This document shows, piece after piece, positions 56,603 through 64,000 of a stretch of DNA of 64,000 bases. The notes beneath the pieces were generated by a model, which was not told the DNA's origin, made no database searches, and saw only the letters and a list, made by a program, of their open reading frames with translations. Location: NCBI RefSeq assembly GCF_000220705.2, contig NZ_CP023202.1, positions 2,790,001 through 2,854,000 of the forward strand. The letters run 5' to 3'. This DNA comes from Streptomyces xinghaiensis S187 (GTDB lineage: Bacteria; Actinomycetota; Actinomycetes; Streptomycetales; Streptomycetaceae). Position numbers and translations under genes: made by a program. Positions within the stretch are counted from its first letter, which is position 1; each line of letters starts with the position of its first letter.

Positions 56603-58546
56603 TCATGCCCCGGCGGGGCGGCCGTTCGGTGACGGCTCCGTCGCCGCGGCCCCGTCGGCCGCCGCCGGTGCCGCCGGAGCGGCGGACCCGGCGGGCCCGG
56701 CCGGCTCCACGGCCCCGGCGGGCTCGGCAGGCACCGTCTCCTCCGTCCTGGGCTCCGGCACCTTCGCCTTCGGCGGCACGGCCGGCACCGGGAGCATCAC
56801 CGGGAGCCGCAGTTCCGCGAAAGCCCCCTCCGGGACGGCCGGGGAGCGCGGTTCCACCGCGGGCAGCCGTACGTACTCCTCGCCCTGGGCCGGGCGGGGG
56901 TCCGCGTCCCCCTTGTTCGGCCAGAGGGAGATGGCGCGTTCGGCCTGCGCCGTGATCGTCAGCGACGGGTTGACGCCCAGATTGGCGGAGACCGCGGAAC
57001 CGTCCACGACATGGATGCCGGGGTGGCCGTAGAGCCGGTGGTACGGGTCGATGACGCCGTGGTCCGCGTCCTCGCCGATCGGGCAGCCGCCGAGGAAGTG
57101 CGCCGTGAGGGGGGTGCCCATCACCTCGCCGATGTTGGTCCCGGGGAAGCCGTTGATGTCCTCGGCGATGTGCCGGGCGGCCTCGGCGCCCTCCGGCAGG
57201 AAGACCGGGTTGGGCGCGCCGTGGCCCTGGCGGGCGGTGAGCAGTCCCTTGCCCGGGCCCTTGGTCTTGCGGTACGTGGTCAGGGAGTTGTCCAGGGACT
57301 GCATGACGAGGCCGATGATGGTCCGCTCCGACCAGCGGCGGTTGGACAGCGAGCGGAGCAGCAGCACGGGGTGGCGCAGGCAGTGCAGGGCGTGGGCGAG
57401 GGCGGTCGGCAGCCGGGAGCCGTGCGGCACCTGGAGGGTGGTCATCAGGCCCATCGCGTTGGAGCCCTTGCCGTAGCGGACCGGCTCGATGTGGGTGTTC
57501 TCGTCCGGATGGATCGAGGAGGTGATGGCGACGCCCTTGGTGAAGTCCGGCTCCTTGCCGTACTTCTTGCGGTAGCGGGCCGGTGAGGTCATGGAGCCCA
57601 CCAGGGCCTCGGAGTTGGTGCGGGTGAGTTCGCCGAGCCGGTCCGAGACGCGCGGCAGCAGGCCCTGGTCGCGCATGGTGTGCAGCAGCGTCTGGGTGCC
57701 GTAGGTGCCGGCGGCGATGACGACCTGCCGGGCGCGGAGCACCTTCGGCTTCTTCCGGAACTTGCGGCGCTTGTCCGTCGGGACGGTGGAGACCGCGTAG
57801 CCGCCGTCCCCGTCCTCGGTGACGGCGGTGACCGAGGTCATCGGGTGGACGACGGCACCGGCCTTCTCGGCGAGGTAGAGGTAGTTCTCGTTGAGGGTGT
57901 TCTTGGCGCCGTGGCGGCAGCCCGTCATGCACTCGCCGCACTCGGTGCACGCCTTGCGGTCGGGTCCGGCGCCGCCGAAGTACGGGTCGGGGACCTCGGC
58001 GCCCGGCTCGGCCAGGGTCCGGCCGTCCGCGTCCTTGCCGTCGCCGAAGAAGACGCCGACGGGCGCGTGGTGGAAGGTGTCGCCGACGCCCATCTTCTCG
58101 GCGGCGGCCTTCAGGTGGACGTCGGAGGGGGTGGTGGTCGGGTTGAGCCGGACCCCGAGCATGCGCTGGGCCTGCTCGTAGTAGGGCTTCAGCTCCTCCT
58201 GCCAGTCGGTGATGTGGCCCCACTGGCGGTCCTCGAAGAACGGGCGCGGCGGTACGTAGAGGGTGTTGGCGTAGTTGAGCGAGCCGCCGCCGACCCCGGC
58301 GCCGGCCAGGATCATCACATTGTCGAGGAGGTGGATGCGCTGCAGGCCGTAGAGGCCCAGCGCGGGCGCCCACAGGAAGTTCTTGAGGTCCCAGGAGGTC
58401 TTGGGGAGGCTGTCCCGGGTGAAGCGGCGGCCGGCTTCGAGGACGCCGACGCGGTAGCCCTTCTCGGTCAGCCGCAGGGCGGATACGGATCCGCCGAAAC
58501 CGGAGCCCACGACGATCACGTCGTAGTCGTACTTGCCTTCGGCCAC
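56603..58546 (-). CDS. GMC oxidoreductase (cholesterol-oxidase ChoD-like)
   Basis: A 647-residue flavoprotein. The FAD-binding motif VIVVGSGFGGSVSALRL (GSGFGG at 14-19), GAGVGGGSLNYANTL and the C-terminal GVIDPYHRLYGHPGIHVVDG and SAVSANLGVNPSLTITAQAE are all present. This set matches ChoD-like actinobacterial GMC enzymes. A cluster C200-x2-C203-x2-C206-x3-C210 (within KACTECGECMTGCRHGAKNT) is ferredoxin-like and could bind an Fe-S centre. The last ~90 residues are a Pro/Ala/Glu-rich tail. The substrate is probably a sterol or other alcohol but is unproven. Follows the aldehyde dehydrogenase gene on the same strand after a 190-base gap. Confidence 0.87.
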   Translation of the reverse strand: MAEGKYDYDVIVVGSGFGGSVSALRLTEKGYRVGVLEAGRRFTRDSLPKTSWDLKNFLWAPALGLYGLQRIHLLDNVMILAGAGVGGGSLNYANTLYVPPRPFFEDRQWGHITDWQEELKPYYEQAQRMLGVRLNPTTTPSDVHLKAAAEKMGVGDTFHHAPVGVFFGDGKDADGRTLAEPGAEVPDPYFGGAGPDRKACTECGECMTGCRHGAKNTLNENYLYLAEKAGAVVHPMTSVTAVTEDGDGGYAVSTVPTDKRRKFRKKPKVLRARQVVIAAGTYGTQTLLHTMRDQGLLPRVSDRLGELTRTNSEALVGSMTSPARYRKKYGKEPDFTKGVAITSSIHPDENTHIEPVRYGKGSNAMGLMTTLQVPHGSRLPTALAHALHCLRHPVLLLRSLSNRRWSERTIIGLVMQSLDNSLTTYRKTKGPGKGLLTARQGHGAPNPVFLPEGAEAARHIAEDINGFPGTNIGEVMGTPLTAHFLGGCPIGEDADHGVIDPYHRLYGHPGIHVVDGSAVSANLGVNPSLTITAQAERAISLWPNKGDADPRPAQGEEYVRLPAVEPRSPAVPEGAFAELRLPVMLPVPAVPPKAKVPEPRTEETVPAEPAGAVEPAGPAGSAAPAAPAAADGAAATEPSPNGRPAGA

Positions 58547-58736
58547 GGTGTCGGCCCTCCCATGCTGTGTGGTTCTGTTCCGGCCGCGCCCGAGGTGCCG
58601 TCGCGGACGGGAGCGGTGTGGGGTCGTGCGGCCGGCGGCGCCGGTCCGCGGACGGACGCGGGCCGGCGGCGCCGGGTCGGGACGGGGGTCGGGGGGCCGG
58701 CGGGGGGGTGGCGGTCGCGGTCCGGCCCGGGGGCGC

Positions 58737-60449
58737 TCAGCGGAAGCGGAGCGCCTTCATGGCGCGCAGGCTCACCGACATCAGCGCCGCGTACTTCTCG
58801 TCCGTCAGCCCGAAGGACGGGGCGAGCGGCATCAGCCGCTGGTGGGCGACGGTCTGCGCCTCGGTGTACTTGAGGATGCCCTCGGAGCCGTGCCGGCGGC
58901 CGAGCCCGGAGTCGCCCATGCCGCCCATCGGCGACTGGACGCTGCCGTAGCCGGCGGCGTAGCCCTCGTTGACGTTGACGGTGCCGGTGCGCAGCCGGGC
59001 GGCGACGGCGCGGCCGCGGCGGCCGTCCTTGGTCCAGACGCTGGAGTTGAGCCCGTAGGTGGTGGCGTTGGCGCGTTCGATCGCGTCGTCCTCGTCGGCG
59101 AAGCGGTAGACGGAGACGACCGGGCCGAAGGTCTCCTCGGAGCAGACGGTCATCGGGTCCGCGACGCCGTCGAGGATGGTCGGCTCGTAGAAGAGCGGGC
59201 CGACGTCGGGGCGGGCGCGGCCGCCGGCGACGACCTTGGCGCCGCGCGCCACGGCGTCGTCCACATGGCGGCCGACCGTCTCCAGCTGGCGTTCGGAGAC
59301 GAGGGAGCCCATGTCGGCGCCGTAGGCGAGGGCGGTGCCGAGCTTCATGGCCTTGGTGCGGGCGGCGAAGCGCTCCAGGAAGTCGTCGGCGACCGACTCG
59401 TGGACGAAGAGGCGTTCGATGGAGATGCAGAGCTGGCCGCTGGAGGAGAAGCAGGCGCGGACGGCTCCTTCGGCGGCCTTGTCCAGGTCGGCGTCGCGGA
59501 GCACCAGCATGGCGTTCTTGCCGCCCAGTTCGAGCGAGCAGCCGACGAGCCGGAGGGCCGCGGTCTGGGCGACGGTGCGGCCGGTGCGGGTGGAGCCGGT
59601 GAAGGAGACGTAGTCGGCGTGCTGGACCACGGCCGGGCCGACCACGGGGCCGTCACCGATGACCACCTGCCACACCTGTTCGGGCAGTCCGGCCTCGATG
59701 AGCAGCCGCCGGGCCCAGAGCGCGGTGAGCGCGGTCTCGGTGTCCGGCTTCATCACGACGGCGTTGCCGGCGGCGAGGGCGGGCAGCGCGTCGCCGGCGG
59801 ACAGCTCCAACGGGTAGTTCCAGGGGGCGATCTGGCCGACGACGCCGCGCGGCTGGCGCAGCTCGGTGACCTTGGTGAGGACGGGGACGGCGCCGGTGTG
59901 CCGCCTGGGGCGCAGATAAGCGGGGCCGCGGCGGCCGTAGTGGCGGGCGGCCATGGCCACGGCCTGCACCTCCTCGTGGGCGTGCATCCGGGTCTTGCCC
60001 GTCTCCAGCTGGATGAGGTCGAGGACCTCGTCCTGCCGTGCCAGCACCAGGTCGTGGAAGCGGAGCAGCACCGCGGCCCGCTTGCGCACGGGGACGGCGG
60101 CCCAGGCCCGCTGGGCCGCGCGGGCCCGTTCGAAGGCGGCGGCCACGTCCTCGGGCGTGGACTCGGGCAGCTCGGCCAGGCGCTCGCCGGTGAAGGGCGT
60201 GTGGTTGGCGGTGCTGCCGGTGCCGGTGAGGCCGGCGGTGAGCCGGGCGACGAGTTCGGGCGTCACCACGTCGGCGGCGGTGCGGGTGCCCGCCGGGGCG
60301 GTGAAGACCGGATTGCCGCCGGTCACGTCCGCCGGGACCGGCGGGGCCGTGGTGCCATCGGTCACGTCCGCCGGGGCGGGCGGTGCCGGGGTGCCGCCGG
60401 CGGTGGCGGGTGCTGCGCTGTCCTGCGGGGTGGCCTGCGTCTCCGTCAT
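58737..60449 (-). CDS. Succinic semialdehyde dehydrogenase (GabD2-like)
   Basis: A 570-residue aldehyde dehydrogenase. Typical blocks are GVVGQIAPWNYPLELSAGDA, ALAAGNAVVMKPDTETALTA, FTGSTRTGRTV, catalytic Glu in LELGGKNAM, catalytic Cys in FSSSGQLCISIERLFVHESV and the C-terminal EETFGPVVSVYRFADEDDAI. The N-terminal ~70 residues are an Ala/Pro/Thr-rich extension with an imperfect repeat (PADVTDGTTAPPVPADVTGG). It oxidises succinic semialdehyde to succinate with NADP+ in GABA or tyramine-type catabolism. Together with the GMC oxidoreductase it may form an alcohol-aldehyde-acid pathway. Confidence 0.92.
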   Translation of the reverse strand: MTETQATPQDSAAPATAGGTPAPPAPADVTDGTTAPPVPADVTGGNPVFTAPAGTRTAADVVTPELVARLTAGLTGTGSTANHTPFTGERLAELPESTPEDVAAAFERARAAQRAWAAVPVRKRAAVLLRFHDLVLARQDEVLDLIQLETGKTRMHAHEEVQAVAMAARHYGRRGPAYLRPRRHTGAVPVLTKVTELRQPRGVVGQIAPWNYPLELSAGDALPALAAGNAVVMKPDTETALTALWARRLLIEAGLPEQVWQVVIGDGPVVGPAVVQHADYVSFTGSTRTGRTVAQTAALRLVGCSLELGGKNAMLVLRDADLDKAAEGAVRACFSSSGQLCISIERLFVHESVADDFLERFAARTKAMKLGTALAYGADMGSLVSERQLETVGRHVDDAVARGAKVVAGGRARPDVGPLFYEPTILDGVADPMTVCSEETFGPVVSVYRFADEDDAIERANATTYGLNSSVWTKDGRRGRAVAARLRTGTVNVNEGYAAGYGSVQSPMGGMGDSGLGRRHGSEGILKYTEAQTVAHQRLMPLAPSFGLTDEKYAALMSVSLRAMKALRFR

Positions 60450-60619
60450 GCGGGTGAGGGTATGCCTGGGCGCTCCGTTTGTGTACCCGGCAGTAACACC
60501 GATTTCACTCCGGTGGAACGAAACGGCGTGATCGCGCCAGTGATTGCTGGCAAAAGGGTCCTGGTCAGGGAGTTCTCATGGCTGACCGGTGAGGGAAGTG
60601 TGCCCGGGAAGGATCATGG

Positions 60620-60648
60620 CGGTGGCCCGGCCTCCGCCGGGGCCACCG
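60620..60648 (-). terminator. Probable terminator of the first kinase gene
   Basis: 9-bp stem (60620-60628 with 60640-60648) with an 11-base loop, 12 bases past the kinase stop on the - strand. Confidence 0.5.
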
Positions 60649-60659
60649 GGCCACCGCGC

Positions 60660-62441
60660 TCAGAGCTCCTGGATCCTCAGATGGCTCACGATCTCGTCGA
60701 ACAGCTTCTCGCCCTCCGGGCGGGCGTGGCCCTCGGCGGGCATCCGCACGCGGAGCCGCCAGACGACCCGGTCCTCGTTGACGTAGACGTGCTCCCGGAA
60801 GTGCCGGGTGATGTCGTCCTCGTTCGCCCCGTAGTCCCGGTAGGTGGTGAGGACCTGGACCGCCTCCCGCTCCTGCTGGAGCGCCTGGCGCGTGGTGCTG
60901 CGGGCCTCCTTCACGGAGTTCTCGGCGCCGCCCTCGTAGTACGTCACCAGCTCCTCGGCCGCCTTCTCCGCCGAGTCCGGGTTCGGCGGGTCGTCCGGCT
61001 CCCCGGTGTCCTGGTCCCGCCAGAGCTCGACGGTGTAGACCCCGCTGGGATCCGCGAAGGTGACGTATCCCTCCTCCGAGTCGGTGCGCTCGTAGTCGGG
61101 CGGCAGGAACAGGGACGCCTTGACGATCTCGCCCTCCTCCCGGACCCGCCAGTCCTCCGGCGGCCCGTCGCCGCCGAACGGATTGGCGACGATCAGCACC
61201 AGGGCCAGCACCGCCGCCAGCAGCCCGCCGCCCAGCCCGAGGCGGCCCTTGGGGGTGCGGAGCAGTCCGCCCGGGCCGCCGGCCGCCATGGCGCGGGTCG
61301 GCAGCAGGGCGGGCTGGGGCTGCGGCGGGCGGGCGACGCTCTCCAGGGTCTGCCGGATCTCGGCCGGTGCGGGGCGCGCCGCCGGGTCCTTCCGCAGCAG
61401 CTGCATGACGAGATGGCCGAGCGCGCCCGCCCCGCGCGCCGGAGCGGGCGGTTCCGCGGAGAGCACGGCCTGCAGCGTCGCCGGGGTGTTGGAACGCCGG
61501 TACGGGGACATGCCCTCGACCGCCGCGTACAGCAGCACGCCCAGCGACCAGAGGTCGGACTCCGGCCCGGGGAGCTGGCCGAGCACCCGTTCGGGCGCGA
61601 TGTACTCCGGGGAGCCGACGAACGCGCCGGTCTCCGTGAGCCGCTGCTCCCCCTCGACCTGCGCGATGCCGAAGTCCGTGAGCACCACCCGGTCGTGCCG
61701 GCCCAGCAGGACGTTGTCCGGCTTGACGTCCCGGTGCAGCACCCCCGCCTCGTGCGCGGCGGTCAGCGCGCCCAGCACGGCCAGGCCGATACGGGCCGCC
61801 TCCCGCGGGTCGAGGGTGCCCTCGCCGAGCCGGTCGCCCAGCGACTGGCCGCGGACCAGCTCCATGACGATCCACGGGCGGCCGTCCTCCACCACCACGT
61901 CGTGCACGGTGACGACGGAGGGGTGGTCGATGGCGGCTGCGGAGCGGGCCTCGCGCCGCATCCGCTGGTAGACGGTCTGCCGCTCCTGCTCGCTCAACTG
62001 GTCCGGTACCCGGGGCTCCTTGACGGCCACTTCGCGGTCGACGACCTCGTCCCGGGCCCGCCAGACGGTGCCCATGCCACCGTGCCCGAGCCGGGACAGC
62101 AGGCGGTAACGGCCGCCGATGGTCCGGCCGGGCGCGGGGCCGGCGGCGCCCGGGACGGCTCCGTGCCGGGGCGGGGGCGGCGGGGTGGCGACCACTTCGG
62201 TCGGCACGGGGGCCGGGGTTCCCGGCGCCGGATGGGACGCGGGCGGCCGGTGCGGCTCCGGTGGATGCGCGGCCGCCCCGTGGGACGCGGCGCCGGACGC
62301 CGGCGTCCCGGGAGCCCGGTCCGGCTGCCCGGGCGCGGGCGCCGCGGCGGGGCCGGCGGCCGGGGGCGGCGGCGCGGGCGCGCCCGGTGGCGGGATGAGA
62401 TAGCTGGTGGGCTCGTCGGCCCGTCCCCCGTCGTTCTTCAT
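60660..62441 (-). CDS. Ser/Thr protein kinase with N-terminal extension and extracytoplasmic sensor
   Basis: A 593-residue Hanks-type kinase. A 105-residue Pro/Ala-rich N-terminus precedes the kinase domain, unlike the usual N-terminal kinase. The Gly loop GHGGMG (119-124), Lys K141 in VAVKEP, HRDVKPDN (236-243), DFG (256-258) and SPEYIAPE (activation loop) are all present. A membrane helix (about 403-422) leads to a 160-residue extracytoplasmic domain rich in acidic residues (ELVTYYEGGAENSVKEARST, EKLFDEIVSHLRIQEL). The domain resembles sensor parts of other streptomycete kinases but no ligand is evident. ATG 62441 lies inside the upstream spacer; no close ribosome site is obvious. Confidence 0.9.
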   Translation of the reverse strand: MKNDGGRADEPTSYLIPPPGAPAPPPPAAGPAAAPAPGQPDRAPGTPASGAASHGAAAHPPEPHRPPASHPAPGTPAPVPTEVVATPPPPPRHGAVPGAAGPAPGRTIGGRYRLLSRLGHGGMGTVWRARDEVVDREVAVKEPRVPDQLSEQERQTVYQRMRREARSAAAIDHPSVVTVHDVVVEDGRPWIVMELVRGQSLGDRLGEGTLDPREAARIGLAVLGALTAAHEAGVLHRDVKPDNVLLGRHDRVVLTDFGIAQVEGEQRLTETGAFVGSPEYIAPERVLGQLPGPESDLWSLGVLLYAAVEGMSPYRRSNTPATLQAVLSAEPPAPARGAGALGHLVMQLLRKDPAARPAPAEIRQTLESVARPPQPQPALLPTRAMAAGGPGGLLRTPKGRLGLGGGLLAAVLALVLIVANPFGGDGPPEDWRVREEGEIVKASLFLPPDYERTDSEEGYVTFADPSGVYTVELWRDQDTGEPDDPPNPDSAEKAAEELVTYYEGGAENSVKEARSTTRQALQQEREAVQVLTTYRDYGANEDDITRHFREHVYVNEDRVVWRLRVRMPAEGHARPEGEKLFDEIVSHLRIQEL

Positions 62442-62603
62442 GGCCCCATCATGGCCGTCCCCCGGCGCCCGGTTCCAGTCGGTGCCCCGCGACGGTGCAG
62501 CACCGTGACATAGCGCGCCACGGGGCGGGGCGCGCGGCACGGACCCCGGGATACGGCCCCGCGGCTCCGCGAACGGCACCCGTCGCGCGCGGCACCCGTG
62601 GAA

Positions 62604-64000
62604 CTACCAGGGCGCGCGCGGGTGTTCGCGTTCGCGGCCCGCCGCCGCCTCCTCGTCCGCCCGCAGACGCTCCGGCGCGCCGCCGCCGTCCGCCGCCGTG
62701 CCGGTCCCCTCCGCGGCCGGGAGCCGGCCGGTGAGCGGCGGAACGGGCACCTCCGGGAGGGACCGCGCGGACGCCGGGGCCGACGGGAGCGGAGCACCCG
62801 CGGCGGTGCCACCGGCGGGCGTGGCCGGAGCGGACGCCCCGTCCACCCCGGACAGCCGGCCCGGCACGGACGGACCGGCGGCGGACGAGGCGGAGCCCGA
62901 CGGGCCGCGGCCGGACGGGCCGGACCGGGACGGGCCCGGCGGCGCGGAGGACGACGGCCCGCCGCCGGACGGCCCGGGAGAGGCGGAGGAACGGGACGCG
63001 CTGGGCGTCGCCGCCCGGCTCGTGGGCCCTCCGCTGCCGCTGCCCTCGCCGTCTCCGGTCCCGTCCGGGCGCGAGGTGGACGTCGGCCGGTCGTCCAGCG
63101 GGGTCTCGCCGTTCACCAGCATCGCCACCGCGGCCACACCCGTACCGCCGGCCGCCGCGACCATCAGGGCCGCGGCCAGCGCCGTGCGCCCCCGGTGCCG
63201 GCTCCAGCGCGGCGGCAGCAGCGGGCCGAGCGGCGGCCCGCCGGGGTGACCGTCCCCGGGGCGGACCGCGTCCGGCGGCGGCCCCGCGTACCCGGCCGCC
63301 GCGGCGGCGTCTGCACCGGCGTCCGCACCGGCGTCCGCACCGGCGCCGCCGGCCGCGCCGCCCCGCCCGCCCTCGGCCCGCGCGAAGCGCGGCACCTCCG
63401 GCATCCGGCCGGTGCGCAGATACTCCGTCAGCAGCCCCTCGGCCTCCGCCGCGCCCATCCTGCGCGCCGGGTCGCGCTCCAGCAGGCCGAGGATCGCGGG
63501 GAGCAGCGGGCGGGCGGCCTCCGGCGGCCGGATGTCGCCCGCCATGACGGCGTGCAGCACCCCGCCCAGCGAGTCCTGCTGGAAGGGGGTGCGGCCGCTG
63601 AGCGCCGCGCACAGCAGCACCCCGAGCGACCACAGGTCGGACTCCGGGCCGGCGCCGGTGCCCGCCATCCGCTCGGGTGCGGTGTACTCGGGCGAGCCGA
63701 CGAAGGTACCGCTCTCGGTGATCGTCGTGCCGCCGTCCATCCGCGCGACGCCGAAGTCCGTCAGCACCACCCGTCCCGCCGGGGCCTCCAGCAGGACGTT
63801 GGCGGGTTTGAGGTCCCGGTGCAGCACGCCGTGCCGGTGCGCCTCGCGGAGCGCGCCCAGCAGGGCGAGCCCGATCCGGGCGGCCTCGCGCGGCGGCACG
63901 GAGCCCTCGGCGGCGATGCGGTCGGCCAGCGTCCGGCCGACGATCAGTTCCATGACGATCCAGGGGCGTTCGTCCTCCTCCACCACGTCGTGGACGACGA
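62604..64000 (-). CDS. Ser/Thr protein kinase, 5' end outside window
   Basis: The frame is open to the right edge, so the N-terminus is missing; 465 residues are visible. It begins inside the kinase N-lobe (DEDERPWIVMELIVGRTLA-like), then HRDLKPANVLLE, LTDFGVARMDGG and SPEYTAPERMAGTG. A membrane segment follows (TALAAALMVAAAGGTGVAAVAML), and the C-terminal ~200 residues are a Ser/Gly/Pro-rich, presumably extracytoplasmic tail with no recognisable fold. A short Ala-Asp-Ala-Gly repeat (GADAGADAGADAAAAAG) precedes the membrane segment. The kinase domain is paralogous to the adjacent gene, 162 bases apart on the same strand; the two probably arose by duplication. Confidence 0.9.
   Translation of the reverse strand, partial: VVHDVVEEDERPWIVMELIVGRTLADRIAAEGSVPPREAARIGLALLGALREAHRHGVLHRDLKPANVLLEAPAGRVVLTDFGVARMDGGTTITESGTFVGSPEYTAPERMAGTGAGPESDLWSLGVLLCAALSGRTPFQQDSLGGVLHAVMAGDIRPPEAARPLLPAILGLLERDPARRMGAAEAEGLLTEYLRTGRMPEVPRFARAEGGRGGAAGGAGADAGADAGADAAAAAGYAGPPPDAVRPGDGHPGGPPLGPLLPPRWSRHRGRTALAAALMVAAAGGTGVAAVAMLVNGETPLDDRPTSTSRPDGTGDGEGSGSGGPTSRAATPSASRSSASPGPSGGGPSSSAPPGPSRSGPSGRGPSGSASSAAGPSVPGRLSGVDGASAPATPAGGTAAGAPLPSAPASARSLPEVPVPPLTGRLPAAEGTGTAADGGGAPERLRADEEAAAGREREHPRAPW

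Noticed and set aside
58533..62513. Long open frame on the + strand covering GMC, aldehyde dehydrogenase and kinase genes
   Set aside because: It is antisense to three well-supported genes and reads as low-complexity Gly/Arg/Val sequence.

Overview
The window is high-GC DNA of the kind found in Streptomyces or a close relative. The reasons are strong third-position G/C bias, abundant GTG and TTG starts behind purine-rich ribosome sites, a DUF5753 regulator paired with DUF397, a class-E sortase substrate ending in LAETG, and a gene order (icmB, lipase, M23 peptidase, pcrA, NlpC/P60 hydrolase, then guaA and chorismate mutase) that I recall from Streptomyces chromosomes. No tRNA, rRNA, CRISPR array, insertion sequence or integrase was seen.

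Layout. (1) 1-16105: the distal half of a contractile injection system (CIS) operon. It encodes tube adaptor, LysM adaptor, two-piece spike, PAAR-like tip, gp25, two giant baseplate-J proteins, a tail-I-like protein and a DUF6519 protein, all on the + strand and mostly overlapping by 4 bases, ending at a clear terminator. Sheath, tube and AAA+ genes would lie to the left of the window. A low-GC gene runs in from the left edge. A signal-less amidase (16449-17330) follows as its own unit. (2) 17531-26990: a MoxR ATPase / DUF5682 / vWA operon on the - strand and a SWIM zinc-finger / DUF5691 pair on the + strand, with a lipoprotein gene between them. It resembles the yehL-yehM-yehP-yehQ set of enterobacteria. 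(3) 27175-35495: the small subunit of a B12-dependent acyl-CoA mutase, a lipase, two cell-wall hydrolases (M23 and NlpC/P60, the latter under a c-di-AMP riboswitch) and the PcrA helicase. (4) 35665-41029: a sulfane-sulfur module consisting of an MFS transporter, a metallo-beta-lactamase/rhodanese fusion, an ArsR-rhodanese regulator, a TusA-like protein, a cysteine desulfurase and a DsrE-like protein. (5) 41118-50081: small membrane and regulatory genes, including a frameshifted TPR gene, an XRE/DUF397/anti-sigma-like ATPase locus, and a PspC-type envelope-stress three-component system. (6) 50196-52496: guaA, and divergently a chorismate mutase preceded by a Phe/Tyr leader peptide and a perfect terminator hairpin, which looks like transcription attenuation. 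(7) 52580-64000: a DrrAB-type ABC transporter, a sortase-anchored acidic surface protein, a ChoD-like GMC oxidoreductase, a succinic semialdehyde dehydrogenase and two tandem Ser/Thr kinases, the second cut by the right edge.

The most interesting items are the attenuator in front of chorismate mutase, the sulfur-relay module with altered catalytic residues, the MoxR/vWA/SWIM module, and the unusual domain splits in the CIS baseplate. All assignments come from reading motifs and gene context. No database search was possible.
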